The notes under the pieces were generated by a model. It saw nothing but the letters and a program-made list of their open reading frames with translations. It made no database searches and had not been told where the DNA came from. From NCBI RefSeq assembly GCF_904061905.1, contig NZ_CAJFCI010000042.1, positions 17,258 through 81,257 of the forward strand: a stretch of 64,000 nt of DNA. Reading direction: 5' to 3'. The translations under genes were made by a program, and so were the position numbers. Source of the DNA: Zestomonas carbonaria. GTDB lineage: Bacteria > Pseudomonadota > Gammaproteobacteria > Pseudomonadales > Pseudomonadaceae. This document shows positions 28,821-38,387 of the stretch, in pieces (positions within the stretch are counted from its first letter, which is position 1; every line of letters starts with the position of its first letter).

Positions 28821-29333
28821 CTAGAAGCTCACCCGGTAATGCAGGGTATAGGTCTCCACACCGTCGTTCGGCTGCTTGAGGCCGGCGTTGGAGTAGTGGA
28901 TGGCGCGCAGGCCGACTTCCTGGCCGGAAAAGCGCAGGCCCAGGCCGATGCGGTCCTCGAACTGGAAGGAAGAGCCGAGGTCGTTGTCTTCCAGTTCGGT
29001 GCTGGAGAACAACGCCACGCCGATACCCGCCTCGATGTAGGGACGCACTGTCTCGCCGGCGAATTCGTAGACGAACACCGGAGAGAAGGAAATGCTGTGG
29101 TTGCTGGCGGTCTCGTCGCCTTCCCAGTAGGTGTAGCCGGCGTCCCAGTAACCGGTCAGGCGGCCGACGTCGCTCTGCCACCAACTGGTGCCGAAGTCGA
29201 ACTGGGTACCGAGGCGATACACCATGGTCGAATCGCCGCTCTGCCCGATAGCGACGGTCACGTCAGCAGCCTGTGCCGGAATCGCAAAGCCCAGGGACAA
29301 TACTGCAAGTGCAGTCAATGAGCGTAATTGCAT
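28821..29333 (-). CDS. pagL: Lipid A 3-O-deacylase PagL
   Basis: Outer-membrane enzyme that removes the 3-position acyl chain of lipid A, which lowers TLR4 signalling in species that carry it. It is 170 residues, with a signal peptide ending PAQA and an eight-stranded barrel (ADVTVAIGQSGDSTMVYRLG at the start). The catalytic triad is conserved: H146 and S148 in AIHYSNAGL, and E160 in NDGVETYTL. The last residue is Phe, as expected for a barrel. It lies next to murI, as in P. aeruginosa. Confidence 0.95.
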   Translation of the reverse strand: MQLRSLTALAVLSLGFAIPAQAADVTVAIGQSGDSTMVYRLGTQFDFGTSWWQSDVGRLTGYWDAGYTYWEGDETASNHSISFSPVFVYEFAGETVRPYIEAGIGVALFSSTELEDNDLGSSFQFEDRIGLGLRFSGQEVGLRAIHYSNAGLKQPNDGVETYTLHYRVSF

Positions 29334-29499
29334 GGAAACTTCCTTCTTCGTGAAGTGGAGGACTAATTACGGAGACACTGAAAGCAATTATAGAAGAGCG
29401 CTCTAAGAGAGGGCGCTTTTGCGCCCAAGCTGTCTCAGAAAAACAGTTTTCCAATTTCCGAACATCAGGCCGAGGTTTCGCCACGACCGCGACGAAACC

Positions 29500-30294
29500 T
29501 CAACAGGCCAGCGCCTCGACCGGCAGCGCCTTGCCCCACAGGCGTGGCAGCACGGTTTCCAGTCGTTGCGGCACGCCGGTCGACCAGAAGCGAACCGTCC
29601 CCTCCTCGCCTTCGGCCAGCAGGTCGCGTTCGGCCAGCAGACGCTGCAAATGCCGAGCCACCGCGGCACCGGTATCGATCAGGCTGACCGAGGCCGGCAC
29701 CAGTTCACGCAGCAACGGTTTGATGAAGGGATAGTGGGTGCAGCCGAGGATCAGCGTGTCGCAGCCTTCGGCGAGCAGCGGCTCGACCCAGCCGAGCAGC
29801 AGTTCGCGGGTGCCGGTGCCGTTCAGTTCGCCGGCCTCGATGCGCTCGACCAGCCCCGGGCATGGCTGGGTGATGACCCGCACATCGCTGGCGAAGCGAT
29901 CGAGCAAGGCGGCGAACTTGGCGCTCTTCAGCGTGCCGGTGGTGGCCAGCACGCCGACCACGCCGCTGCGGGTGGCCGCTGCCGCCGGCTTGACCGCCGG
30001 CTCCATGCCGACGATCGGCAACTCGGGATAGTGCGTGCGCAGCTCTGCCACCGCCGCCGCTGTCGCCGTGTTGCAGGCCAGCACCAGGGCCTTGGCGCCC
30101 TGTTCGAGAAGAAACCCGGCAAGGCGATGGCTTCTTTCGCGGATGAACTCCGGGGATTTCTCGCCGTAGGGCACATGGCCGCTGTCGGCGACGTAGAGCA
30201 GCGATTCGGCAGGCAACAACTGGCGGATCTCGCGCAGCACCGAAAGGCCGCCGACCCCGGAATCGAACACGCCGACCGGCGCGTCACTCGCCAT
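29500..30294 (-). CDS. murI: Glutamate racemase
   Basis: Makes D-glutamate for peptidoglycan. It is 264 residues, with [17 protein letters not shown] at the N-terminus and the two catalytic cysteines C74 (LACNTATAA) and C185 (LGCTHYPF). The [14 protein letters not shown] substrate region is intact. Its start codon overlaps the end of moeB by 11 bp, so the two are translationally coupled. A short hairpin (GGGCGC AAAA GCGCCC, about 29413-29428) beyond the gene may end the transcript. Confidence 0.96.
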   Translation of the reverse strand: MASDAPVGVFDSGVGGLSVLREIRQLLPAESLLYVADSGHVPYGEKSPEFIRERSHRLAGFLLEQGAKALVLACNTATAAAVAELRTHYPELPIVGMEPAVKPAAAATRSGVVGVLATTGTLKSAKFAALLDRFASDVRVITQPCPGLVERIEAGELNGTGTRELLLGWVEPLLAEGCDTLILGCTHYPFIKPLLRELVPASVSLIDTGAAVARHLQRLLAERDLLAEGEEGTVRFWSTGVPQRLETVLPRLWGKALPVEALAC

Positions 30295-31042
30295 GGGCGC
30301 TCCCGCATACCGCGCAGGCCGGGTCGCGCTTGACCCGCAGTTCGCGGAAACGGCTGCCCAGCGCGTCGATCAGCAACAGGCGGCCGACCAGGGGCTCGCC
30401 GAAACCGGCCAGCAGCTTGAGTGCTTCCAGCGCTTGCAGGCTGCCAACCAGGCCAACCAGCGGGCCGACCACGCCGGCTTCGCTGCAGGTCAGTTCGGCC
30501 TCGCTGCCATGACCGTACAGGCAGTGGTAGCAAGGGCTGTCGGCACGGCGCGGGTCGAACACCGAGAGCTGGCCTTCCAGGCGGATCGCCGCGCCGCTGA
30601 CCAATGGCTTGCGAGCGGCGACGCAAGCGGCGTTGACCGCCTCGCGGGTGGTGAAGTTGTCCGTGCAGTCGAGCACCAGGTCGACCGCCGCCACCGCCGC
30701 GCCCAGAGAATCCTCGTCCAGGGCGGCGCGGTGCGGCACCAGCGCCACCAGCGGGTTGAGCGCCGCCAGACGCGCCATCGCCGAGTCGACCTTGGCCTGG
30801 CCGATGCTCTGGCTGTCGTGGGCGATCTGCCGTTGCAGGTTGGTCAGGTCGACATGGTCGAAGTCGGCCAGGTGCAGTTCGCCGACTCCCGCCGCGGCCA
30901 GGTACAGGGCCACCGGCGAGCCCAGCCCGCCGAGACCGACGATCAGCACGCGGCTCGCCTTGAGGCGTGCCTGGCCGTCGATGTCGATCTGCGCCAGCAG
31001 GATCTGTCGGCTGTAGCGCAGCAATTCTTCGTCAGTCAGCAT
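30284..31042 (-). CDS. moeB: MoeB/ThiF-type adenylyltransferase
   Basis: E1-like enzyme that adenylates the C-terminal glycine of a ubiquitin-like sulfur carrier such as MoaD. It is 252 residues. Features are [17 protein letters not shown], the nucleotide motif [34 protein letters not shown], and the zinc cysteines CYHCLYG and CAVCG. The ATG at 31042 follows GAGGTG. Molybdopterin synthase activation is the usual role; thiamine (ThiF) or HesA-type roles are alternatives. It lies upstream of and overlaps murI. Confidence 0.92.
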   Translation of the reverse strand: MLTDEELLRYSRQILLAQIDIDGQARLKASRVLIVGLGGLGSPVALYLAAAGVGELHLADFDHVDLTNLQRQIAHDSQSIGQAKVDSAMARLAALNPLVALVPHRAALDEDSLGAAVAAVDLVLDCTDNFTTREAVNAACVAARKPLVSGAAIRLEGQLSVFDPRRADSPCYHCLYGHGSEAELTCSEAGVVGPLVGLVGSLQALEALKLLAGFGEPLVGRLLLIDALGSRFRELRVKRDPACAVCGSAHGE

Positions 31043-31086
31043 CGTCACCTCACGCATTCGGGAGCGCCCACAGACCGGTGCTCAAT

Positions 31087-31224
31087 GGATTCCCGCGTGC
31101 GCGGGAATGACGGGGCATCACGCAGTGCAGGTGCCGGAACGCTGCCTGGATTCCCGCGCGCACGGGCATGACTGACGGCGGCGCCGCTCGTCACTTCGTC
31201 ACGCCCGCGCACGCGGGAGTCCAG
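31087..31224. repeat. Cluster of three GGATTCCCGCG-type repeats
   Basis: Copies lie at about 31087-31112 (GGATTCCCGCGTGCGCGGGA), 31146-31172 (TGGATTCCCGCGCGCACGGG, with one arm diverged) and, inverted, 31198-31224 (GCCCGCGCACGCGGGAGTCC). They fill the gap between prmC and moeB. Confidence 0.82.
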
Positions 31225-31259
31225 ATGTCGGGACAGGATCGTTACGCCTGCGAAGGGCA

Positions 31260-32087
31260 TCATGACCAGCGCCCCAGGCTGATCCGCTCGTGGCCGCCAA
31301 GGTCGCGGCGGCTTTCCACCGACTGGAAGCCAGCCGCGACGAGCAGTCCACGCACCGCCTCGTCCTGATCGTAGCCGTGTTCGAGCAACAGCCAGCCGCC
31401 GGCTTCCAGGTGCTGCGGCGCCGCGTGGATGATCGCGCGGATATCGTCGAGCCCGTCATGGCCGGAAACCAGTGCGCTGGCCGGCTCGAAGCGGACGTCG
31501 CCCTCCCCCAGGTGGCGATCGGTGGAGGCGATATAGGGCGGGTTGCTGACGATCGCCGTATAGCGCTCGCCGGCCAGCGCGGAGAACCACTGGCTGAGCC
31601 GAAAATCGGCATTGCCCAGTCCCAGGCGCAGACGATTGCGCTCGGCCAGCGCCACAACCTCGGTGACACGATCCACGCCAGTGATCTGCCAGGCCGGCCG
31701 CTCGCTGGCCAGGGCCAGGGCGATGGCACCGGTGCCGGTGCCGAGGTCGAGCACCTTGGCCGGGGTGCCTGGCAGCAGGGCCAGGGTAGTTTCCACCAGC
31801 AGCTCGGTATCCGGACGCGGGATCAGGGTGTGTTCGCTGACCTCCAGATCGAGGCTCCAGAAACCCTGGCGACCGAGGATATAAGCCACCGGCTCACCAG
31901 CTCTGCGACGCTCCAGAGCTGCGGCGAAACGCTCGGCCACGACTGCTTCCACTTCCTTTTCCGGCCAGGTGCGCAGATAGCTACGCGGCTTGCCGAGCGC
32001 GGCGGCCAGCAGCAGCTCGGCATCCAGCCTCGGCGTGGGCGAGTCGGGCAGTTCGGCGGCGCTGAGCAGGGATTCGATGGTGGCCAT
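31260..32087 (-). CDS. prmC: Release factor glutamine methyltransferase
   Basis: Methylates the glutamine of the GGQ motif in RF1 and RF2. It is 275 residues. The substrate-binding region LGRQGFWSLDLEVSEHTLIP is followed by IPRPDTELLV, the SAM motif VLDLGTGTGAIALALA and the catalytic NPPY (AIVSNPPYIAS). I chose the start MATIESLLSA, with GAGAG upstream. Its substrate gene prfA lies directly upstream in the same direction, with a 180-bp repeat-filled gap. Confidence 0.95.
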   Translation of the reverse strand: MATIESLLSAAELPDSPTPRLDAELLLAAALGKPRSYLRTWPEKEVEAVVAERFAAALERRRAGEPVAYILGRQGFWSLDLEVSEHTLIPRPDTELLVETTLALLPGTPAKVLDLGTGTGAIALALASERPAWQITGVDRVTEVVALAERNRLRLGLGNADFRLSQWFSALAGERYTAIVSNPPYIASTDRHLGEGDVRFEPASALVSGHDGLDDIRAIIHAAPQHLEAGGWLLLEHGYDQDEAVRGLLVAAGFQSVESRRDLGGHERISLGRWS

Positions 32088-32098
32088 GTTTCTCTCGT

Positions 32099-32257
32099 AG
32101 GGTGGATCGCGCTTCACCGATCCACCGTGCAGGCTTCCGGTGGATGAAAAAGCGTCATCCACCCTTGCGGACTGGATTCCCGCATTCGCGGGAATGACGG
32201 AGTCTGAACACGCTTCGTCTCTTCCACCCCGTCCACCCCGCGCACGCGGGGTTCCAG
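32099..32257. repeat. Repeat cluster between prmC and prfA
   Basis: It holds an inverted pair (GGGTGGATCGCGCTTCACCG at 32100; GTGGATGAAAAAGCGTCATC near 32140) and two TCATTCCCGCG-family units: GGATTCCCGCATTCGCGGGA at 32174 and CCGCGCACGCGGGGTTCCAG at 32238. Four palindromic units thus sit inside what should be one operon. Confidence 0.8.
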
Positions 32258-32267
32258 AGAACCGATG

Positions 32268-33350
32268 TCAATCGCCCAGCGCCGCCAACTGGTCGGCCTG
32301 GTATTCGCTGAGCAACGGCTCGATCACCGCGTCGACCCCGCCGGACAACACGTCGTCGAGGCTGTACAGGGTCAGGTTGATGCGGTGGTCGGTGACCCGC
32401 CCCTGCGGATAGTTGTAGGTGCGGATGCGCTCGGAGCGGTCACCGGAGCCCACCAGCAGGCGGCGGGTCTCGGAGATTTCCTTGTGGGCGGCGGCATCCT
32501 GCTGGTCCTGCAACTTGGCCGCCAGCCAGGCCATGGCCTTGGCGCGGTTCTTGTGCTGCGAACGCTCTTCCTGGCACTCGACCACGATGCCGGTGGGCAG
32601 GTGGGTGATGCGGATCGCCGAGTCGGTCTTGTTGACGTGCTGGCCGCCGGCGCCGGAGGAACGATAGGTATCGACGCGCAGATCGGCCGGGTTGATCTCG
32701 ATGGCCTGTTGCTCGTCCGGTTCCGGCAGCACCGCCACGGTGCAGGCGGAGGTATGGATGCGCCCCTGCGACTCGGTTTCCGGTACGCGCTGCACGCGGT
32801 GCGCGCCGGATTCGAACTTGAGCTTGGCGTAGACATTGTCGCCCTCGACCCGGGCAATCACCTCCTTGTAGCCGCCGTGCTCGCCCTCGCTCTCGGAGAG
32901 GATCTCGACCCGCCAGCCCTGCCGCTCGGCGTAACGCGAGTACATGCGGAACAGGTCGCCGGAGAAGATCGCCGCCTCGTCGCCGCCGGTGCCGGCGCGG
33001 ATTTCGAGGAACACGTTGCGGCCGTCGTTGGGATCCTTGGGCAGCAGCATGCGTTGCAGACGGCTCTCCAGCTCGACCAGTTGCTCCTTGGCCTGGGCGA
33101 CTTCCTCCTCGGCCATCTCGCGCAGGTCCGGGTCGCTGTCCTTGAGCAGCGCCTGGGCGCCCTGCAAGTCATCCTGCACCTTGCGGTAGGCGCGGAACGC
33201 CTCGACCACCGGCTCGACCTCGGCGTATTCCTTGGAATAGGCGCGGAAGCGGCTCTGGTCGCTGATCACCTCGGCATCGCCGAGCAGCGCGGTGAGTTCC
33301 TCGAAACGGTCCTGGAGGGTGTCCAGCTTGTTCAGCAAAGAGGCTTTCAT
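32268..33350 (-). CDS. prfA: Peptide chain release factor 1
   Basis: Reads UAA and UAG stop codons and triggers peptide release. It is 360 residues. The codon-recognition motif is P190-E-T192 in the conserved [19 protein letters not shown] context. The catalytic GGQ lies at residues 235-237 ([15 protein letters not shown]), where Q237 is the PrmC target. Its ATG overlaps the hemA stop codon (ATGA), giving the hemA-prfA-prmC order also known in E. coli. Confidence 0.98.
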   Translation of the reverse strand: MKASLLNKLDTLQDRFEELTALLGDAEVISDQSRFRAYSKEYAEVEPVVEAFRAYRKVQDDLQGAQALLKDSDPDLREMAEEEVAQAKEQLVELESRLQRMLLPKDPNDGRNVFLEIRAGTGGDEAAIFSGDLFRMYSRYAERQGWRVEILSESEGEHGGYKEVIARVEGDNVYAKLKFESGAHRVQRVPETESQGRIHTSACTVAVLPEPDEQQAIEINPADLRVDTYRSSGAGGQHVNKTDSAIRITHLPTGIVVECQEERSQHKNRAKAMAWLAAKLQDQQDAAAHKEISETRRLLVGSGDRSERIRTYNYPQGRVTDHRINLTLYSLDDVLSGGVDAVIEPLLSEYQADQLAALGD

Positions 33351-34615
33351 GGTTTCGCGTCGCCTTCGTCGAGGCTAAACAGTTCCTGGGCTACGGCCAG
33401 CGCGTCGATGCGGCCGTCGGCGGAGAGTTTCTTCAACTGCACGCTGGGCGCGTGCAACAGCTTGTTGGTCAGCCCGCGCGCCAGTTGCGCCAGTACCTCG
33501 TCGGCGGAGCTGCCATTGGCCAGCAGTCGCTGGGCCTTGGCCAGTTCCTCGTCGCGCAGGCGCTCGGCCTGCTGGCGGTAGGACTTGAGCACGTCCACCG
33601 CGGCCAGCTCGCGCAGGCGCTGCATGAAGTCTTCGGTGCCGGCGGCGACCAGTTCCTCGGCCGCCTGCGCGGCGCCCTGGCGGCTCTTGAGATTCTCGGC
33701 GATGACTTCGTGGAGATCGTCGACGGTATAGAGGTAGACGTCGTCCAGCTCGCCGACCTCGGCCTCGATGTCGCGCGGCACGGCGATGTCGACCATGAAG
33801 ATCGGCTTGTGCTTGCGCTGCTTCAGCGCGCTTTCCACCGCGCCCTTGCCGAGGATCGGCAACTGGCTGGCGGTGGAGCTGATGACGATGTCGCTGCTCA
33901 CCAGCTCGTGGGGAATGTCGGAGAGCAGCACGGCATGGGCGCCGAACTGCTCGGCCAGCAGGCTGGCGCGTTCGAGGGTGCGGTTGGCGACGACGATGCG
34001 CCGGACCCCCTGGTCGTGCAGGTGGCGGGCGACCAGGCTGATGGTCTCGCCGGCGCCGATCAGCAATGCCTGGCTGCGGTGCAGGTCGCTGAAGATCTGC
34101 TTGGCCAGGCTCACCGCGGCGAAGGCCACGGACACCGGGTTCTCGCCGATCGCGGTGTCGGTACGCACCAGCTTGGCGGTACTGAAGGTGGCCTGGAACA
34201 GCCGTCCGAGCAACGGGCCGATGGTGCCGGCCTCGCGCGCCACGGCGAAGGCGGACTTCATCTGGCCGAGGATCTGCGGTTCGCCGAGCACCATGGAGTC
34301 GAGCCCGGAAGCCACGCGCATCATGTGGCGCACCGCCGAGTCGTCCTCATGCACGTAGGCGCAGGCGCGCAGGTCATCGAGGTTGAGCTGGTGGTACTCG
34401 GCCAGCCAGGCCAGCACGCGCTCGGCAGCCGCTCCGTCCTGCTCGAGGTACAGCTCGCTGCGGTTGCAGGTCGAGAGGATCGCTGCCTCGCGGCTGGCGG
34501 TGCACAGGCAGAGCTGCTGCAGGGCATCGACCAATTGCTCGGGGGTGAAAGCCACGCGTTCGCGGATTTCCACCGGGGCAGTCTTGTGGTTGATACCGAG
34601 GGCGAGGAAGGCCAT
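33347..34615 (-). CDS. hemA: Glutamyl-tRNA reductase
   Basis: First committed step of tetrapyrrole synthesis by the C5 route: it reduces Glu-tRNA to glutamate-1-semialdehyde. It is 422 residues from the ATG at 34615 ([20 protein letters not shown]). The catalytic cysteine is C50 in [11 protein letters not shown]. The NADPH domain has [16 protein letters not shown], and the C-terminal dimerisation helix runs to the end. A longer in-frame extension upstream lacks family similarity. Its reaction uses charged tRNA, linking it to the neighbouring translation genes. Confidence 0.97.
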   Translation of the reverse strand: MAFLALGINHKTAPVEIRERVAFTPEQLVDALQQLCLCTASREAAILSTCNRSELYLEQDGAAAERVLAWLAEYHQLNLDDLRACAYVHEDDSAVRHMMRVASGLDSMVLGEPQILGQMKSAFAVAREAGTIGPLLGRLFQATFSTAKLVRTDTAIGENPVSVAFAAVSLAKQIFSDLHRSQALLIGAGETISLVARHLHDQGVRRIVVANRTLERASLLAEQFGAHAVLLSDIPHELVSSDIVISSTASQLPILGKGAVESALKQRKHKPIFMVDIAVPRDIEAEVGELDDVYLYTVDDLHEVIAENLKSRQGAAQAAEELVAAGTEDFMQRLRELAAVDVLKSYRQQAERLRDEELAKAQRLLANGSSADEVLAQLARGLTNKLLHAPSVQLKKLSADGRIDALAVAQELFSLDEGDAKP

Positions 34616-34797
34616 GCAGGGTCGCTGACGAAAACGGGAAGCCGCTAATTGTCCTACGTCGCCCCATCGAGAACAACCACTGCGACTTATTGTCCTAACC
34701 TTCAGGTCAGACCGCACACGCACTCGTCCCATGGGTTTGCCCAACGGCTTGTGTCATCATGCGCAAACCGCAGGCTAGTCGCCCTCTCTTTATTCAT

Positions 34798-36528
34798 ATG
34801 AACAAATCGCTCGCGTTGCTCGCCGCCCTGGCCTTCCTCGGCGGCTGCCAATCACTCAGCACTCCATCGCCCGACGGCAGTCCGCCGGTCGAGGATGCCG
34901 GCCCGGCGCAGGCCGAAGCCAAGCCGGAAGTGTACGGCTCGTTCAGCGCGGAAACCCTGTACGCCCTGCTCACCGCCGAACTGGCCGGGCAGCGCAACCG
35001 CTTCGATATCGCCCTCGGCAACTATGTCGAGCAGGCCAAGGCCACCCAGGATGCCGGCATCGCCGAGCGCGGCTTCCGCATCGCCGAGTACCTCGGTGCC
35101 GACCAGGCGGCCCTGGACACCGCGCTGATCTGGGCGAAGAACGCCCCGGACACCATCGACGCCCAGCGCGCCGCCGCCATCCAGTTGGCCCGCGCCGGTC
35201 GCTACGACGAATCCATGGACTACATGGAGCGCGTGCTCAAGGGCCAGGGCGACACCCATTTCGACTTTCTCGCCCTGTCCGCTGCGGAAACCGACCCGGA
35301 TACCCGCGCCGGCCTGCTGCAGAGCTTCGACCACCTGCTGGCCAAGCACCCGGACAACGGCCAGTTGCTGTTCGGCAAGGCCCTGCTGCTGCAACAGGAC
35401 GGCCGCCCGGAAGAAGCCCTGGAACTGCTCGAAGACCAGCCTGCAGCCACCCACGATGTCGCCCCGTTGCTGCTACGTGCCCGCCTGCTGCAAGGCATGC
35501 AGCGCAGCAACGAAGCCATCGACCTGCTCAAGAAAGGCATCAAACAGCATCCGGAAGAACGCCGCCTGCGCCTGACCTACGCCCGCCTGCTGGTCGAACA
35601 GGACCGATTGGACGAAGCCCAGGAAGAATTCACCACCCTGCTGCAGCAATCGCCGGATGACGACGACCTGCGCTTCTCGCTGGCACTGGTCTGCCTGGAA
35701 GCCAAGGCCTGGAAGGAAGCCATCGTCTACCTGGAAGAACTGGTCGAGCGGCAAAGCCATGTCGACGCCGCCCACTTCAACCTCGGCCGCGCCTACGAGG
35801 AACTGGGCGACAAGGAAAGCGCGCTGATCGAATACAACCTGGTCGGCGCCGGCAACGACTACCTGCCGGCACAACTGCGCCAGACCGACCTGCTGTTCAA
35901 GCAGGGACGCGGCGCCGAAGCCTCGCAGCGCCTGGCCAAGGCTCGCGACAACCAACCCGACTACGCCATCCAGTTGTACCTGATCGAAGCCGAGGCGCTC
36001 TCCAACCACGAGCAGTACGAAGCCGCCTGGCGCACCATCCAGCAGGCCCTGGAACAGTTCCCGGACGATCTAAACCTGCTCTACACCCGCTCGATGCTGG
36101 CCGAGAAGCGCGACGACCTCAGCCAACTGGAAAAGGACCTGCGCTTCATCATCGAGCGCGAGCCGGACAACGCCATGGCGCTCAATGCCCTCGGCTACAC
36201 CCTGGTCGACCGCACCACCCGCTACAGCGAAGGCAAGGAGCTGATCGAGCAGGCCTACCAGATAGACCCCGAAGATCCGGCGATCCTCGACAGCCTCGGC
36301 TGGGCCCATTACCGCCTGGGCAATCTCGACGAAGCCGAGCGCCTGCTGCGCCAGGCCGCCGAGCGCTACCCCGACCCCGAAGTCATCGCCCACCTGGGCG
36401 AAGTGCTCTGGGTCTCCGGCAAACAGAGCGAGGCCCGCAAGGTCTGGGCCGACGCCCTGGAAAAACAGCCCGACAACAGCATCCTGCGCAAGACCCTGCT
36501 GCGCCTGACCGGTTCCGAGACGCCCTGA
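34798..36528 (+). CDS. TPR-repeat lipoprotein
   Basis: A 576-residue lipoprotein: MNKSLALLAALAFLGGC carries the lipobox LGGC. The rest is a solenoid of tetratricopeptide repeats from about residue 50 to the end. Clear examples are AHFNLGRAYEELGDKESALIEYN, of which AYEELGDKESALIEYN is the core, and DSLGWAHYRLGNLDEAERLL. An ATG at 34759 would add 13 residues before the hydrophobic stretch; neither start has a clear ribosome site. It precedes lolB by 3 bp and so belongs to an envelope-biogenesis operon with lolB and ispE. It is probably an outer-membrane scaffold; the partner is unknown. Confidence 0.88.
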   Translation: MNKSLALLAALAFLGGCQSLSTPSPDGSPPVEDAGPAQAEAKPEVYGSFSAETLYALLTAELAGQRNRFDIALGNYVEQAKATQDAGIAERGFRIAEYLGADQAALDTALIWAKNAPDTIDAQRAAAIQLARAGRYDESMDYMERVLKGQGDTHFDFLALSAAETDPDTRAGLLQSFDHLLAKHPDNGQLLFGKALLLQQDGRPEEALELLEDQPAATHDVAPLLLRARLLQGMQRSNEAIDLLKKGIKQHPEERRLRLTYARLLVEQDRLDEAQEEFTTLLQQSPDDDDLRFSLALVCLEAKAWKEAIVYLEELVERQSHVDAAHFNLGRAYEELGDKESALIEYNLVGAGNDYLPAQLRQTDLLFKQGRGAEASQRLAKARDNQPDYAIQLYLIEAEALSNHEQYEAAWRTIQQALEQFPDDLNLLYTRSMLAEKRDDLSQLEKDLRFIIEREPDNAMALNALGYTLVDRTTRYSEGKELIEQAYQIDPEDPAILDSLGWAHYRLGNLDEAERLLRQAAERYPDPEVIAHLGEVLWVSGKQSEARKVWADALEKQPDNSILRKTLLRLTGSETP

Positions 36529-36531
36529 TCC

Positions 36532-37149
36532 ATGTACCTACGCCATTTTCTCGCCCTTGGCCTGCTCGCCCTGCTGAGCGGCTGCGCCGCCCTCGCCCCC
36601 CAGGAAGCCCTGCAAGGCCAGGGCGACCCGGCCCGCTGGCAGACCCACAAGCAACAGACCGAAGACCTCGACGCCTGGCAGATCAGCGGCAAGGTCGGCA
36701 TCCGTGCGCCCAAGGACTCCGGTAGCGGCACCCTGTTCTGGCTGCAGCGCCAGGACTACTTCGACATCCGCCTGTCCGGCCCGCTCGGCCGTGGCGCCAC
36801 GCGCCTGACCGGACACAGTGGCGAAGTGGTGCTGGAAGTGGCCAACCAGGGCCGCTACCAGGCCGCCTCGCCGGAAGCCCTGCTGGAACAGCAACTCGGC
36901 TGGCGCCTGCCGGTCTCCCACCTGGTCTGGTGGGTACGCGGCCTGCCCGCGCCGGACAGCCGGAGCCGCCTGACCCTCGACAACGACAGCCGCCTGGCGC
37001 GCTTGGAACAGGACGACTGGAAGGTCGACTATCTCAGCTATGCCGAGCAAAACGGCTACTGGCTGCCGGAACGCATCAAGCTGTATGGCCGCGACATCGA
37101 CGTCACCCTGGTCATCAAGGACTGGCAACCACGCCGCCTCGGCCTGTGA
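36532..37149 (+). CDS. lolB: Outer-membrane lipoprotein receptor LolB
   Basis: Accepts lipoproteins from the periplasmic carrier LolA and inserts them in the outer membrane. It is 205 residues and itself a lipoprotein (LLALLSGC, lipid site C18). Family features are [40 protein letters not shown] and the [15 protein letters not shown] segment. The E. coli order hemA / lolB / ispE / prs is recognisable here, with hemA divergent. Confidence 0.95.
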   Translation: MYLRHFLALGLLALLSGCAALAPQEALQGQGDPARWQTHKQQTEDLDAWQISGKVGIRAPKDSGSGTLFWLQRQDYFDIRLSGPLGRGATRLTGHSGEVVLEVANQGRYQAASPEALLEQQLGWRLPVSHLVWWVRGLPAPDSRSRLTLDNDSRLARLEQDDWKVDYLSYAEQNGYWLPERIKLYGRDIDVTLVIKDWQPRRLGL

Positions 37150-37247
37150 ACGGAGACAGGTATTCCCACGCCTGACGCTTTCGCAGGGTGCGCCGATAAT
37201 CTGCCGGCACCGTGCTCCACCACCAATCTGCATTTACGACCGCCCAG

Positions 37248-38117
37248 ATGACCGCCAGCCCGATCCCCGCCAGCGCCGAACTGATCCTTCCAGCCCCGGC
37301 CAAGCTCAACCTGATGCTGCACATCCTCGGCAGGCGGGACGACGGCTACCATGAGCTGCAGACCCTGTTCCAGTTCCTCGACCACGGCGACGAACTCGGC
37401 TTCGCGCTGCGCGACGATGGAGAAATCCGCCTGCACACGGCAATCGACGGCGTGCCCCACGACGGCAACCTGATCGTCCGAGCCGCCCGTCAGTTGCAGC
37501 GGCAATCCGGCTGCCGGCTCGGCGCCGACATCTGGCTGGACAAGCGCCTGCCCATGGGCGGCGGTATCGGCGGCGGCAGCTCGGATGCGGCGACCACCCT
37601 GCTCGGCCTCAACCACCTGTGGCGCCTGGGCTGGGACGAAGACCGCCTGGCCGCCCTGGGCCTCGGCCTGGGCGCCGACGTGCCGGTCTTCGTGCGCGGC
37701 CGAGCGGCCTTCGCCGAGGGCGTCGGCGAGAAGCTCCAGCCGGTCGAACTGGCGGAACCCTGGTTCCTCGTCGCCGTGCCGCAAGTCCTTGTCAGCACAG
37801 CGGAAGTTTTCAACGACCCCGAGTTGACACGGGATACTCCGGCCAGTACAGTTCGCAGCCTTCTCGAGGGGGGTGGTCGAAACGACTGCCAGCCGGTCGT
37901 CGAGAAGCGTTACCCAGAAGTTCGTAACGCTTTGATCTTGTTGAACAAGTTCGTTTCAGCTAGATTGACCGGCACTGGAGCTTGTGTGTTCGGGAGCTTC
38001 CCAACACGGGGCGATGCTGATAAAGTCGCCCGCCAACTTCCAGCCACTCTGCCGAGCTTTGTCGCTCAAGGTCGCAACATCTCGATGCTGCACCGACGGC
38101 TCAAAGAATTGGCCTGA
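37248..38117 (+). CDS. ispE: 4-diphosphocytidyl-2-C-methyl-D-erythritol kinase
   Basis: GHMP kinase of the MEP isoprenoid pathway. It is 289 residues from the ATG at 37248; a GTG at 37212 is possible but lacks family similarity. Conserved parts are [20 protein letters not shown], the ATP loop [19 protein letters not shown] (about residues 100-118), ADVPVFVRG, and the late [10 protein letters not shown]. From about 37790 to the end, codon use changes to many TTG, GCT, TCA, AGA and CGT codons, and the same stretch contains a consensus-like promoter at 37824. Two tRNA-Gln genes follow 27 bp later. Confidence 0.94.
   Translation: MTASPIPASAELILPAPAKLNLMLHILGRRDDGYHELQTLFQFLDHGDELGFALRDDGEIRLHTAIDGVPHDGNLIVRAARQLQRQSGCRLGADIWLDKRLPMGGGIGGGSSDAATTLLGLNHLWRLGWDEDRLAALGLGLGADVPVFVRGRAAFAEGVGEKLQPVELAEPWFLVAVPQVLVSTAEVFNDPELTRDTPASTVRSLLEGGGRNDCQPVVEKRYPEVRNALILLNKFVSARLTGTGACVFGSFPTRGDADKVARQLPATLPSFVAQGRNISMLHRRLKELA
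37824..37852 (+). promoter_or_regulatory. Sigma-70 promoter inside ispE, upstream of tRNA-Gln and prs
   Basis: TTGACA (37824-37829), a 17-base spacer and TACAGT (37847-37852) form a near-consensus sigma-70 promoter on the coding strand of ispE. It lies about 290 bp before the first tRNA-Gln gene. It would drive the 3' end of ispE, both tRNAs and possibly prs. Confidence 0.6.
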
Positions 38118-38143
38118 AGTTCGTTGTTTCGGCAGCTCGATAC

Positions 38144-38218
38144 AGGGGCGTCGCCAAGCGGTAAGGCAGCAGGTTTTGATCCTGCCATGCGTTGGTTCGA
38201 ATCCAGCCGCCCCTGCCA
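38144..38218 (+). tRNA. tRNA-Gln (anticodon TTG), copy 1
   Basis: A 75-base gene with a 7-bp acceptor stem (AGGGGCG / CGCCCCT), the T-arm GGTTCGAATCC, anticodon TTG in TTTTGAT, and an encoded CCA end. It decodes CAA and CAG. Confidence 0.95.
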
Positions 38219-38265
38219 TTTCCCTTCGGGGAAGCGCAGCCGAAAAACAACGGGTTATACGATAC

Positions 38266-38340
38266 AGGGGCGTCGCCAAGCGGTAAGGCAGCAGGTTTTG
38301 ATCCTGCCATGCGTTGGTTCGAATCCAGCCGCCCCTGCCA
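38266..38340 (+). tRNA. tRNA-Gln (anticodon TTG), copy 2
   Basis: Identical to copy 1 over its whole 75 bases, 47 bp downstream, including CCA. The spacer has a small hairpin (CCCTTCGGGG). A short GATACA tag precedes both copies, pointing to tandem duplication. Confidence 0.95.
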
Positions 38341-38387
38341 TTTTCTAGACTCGTCCAGGTCTGACCTCAGCCGACAGGTACTCCGCT

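Noticed and set aside
31087..32257. CRISPR-like array
   Set aside because: The repeated units are palindromic, alternate in orientation, and have irregular spacing and no cas genes; they are intergenic repeats.
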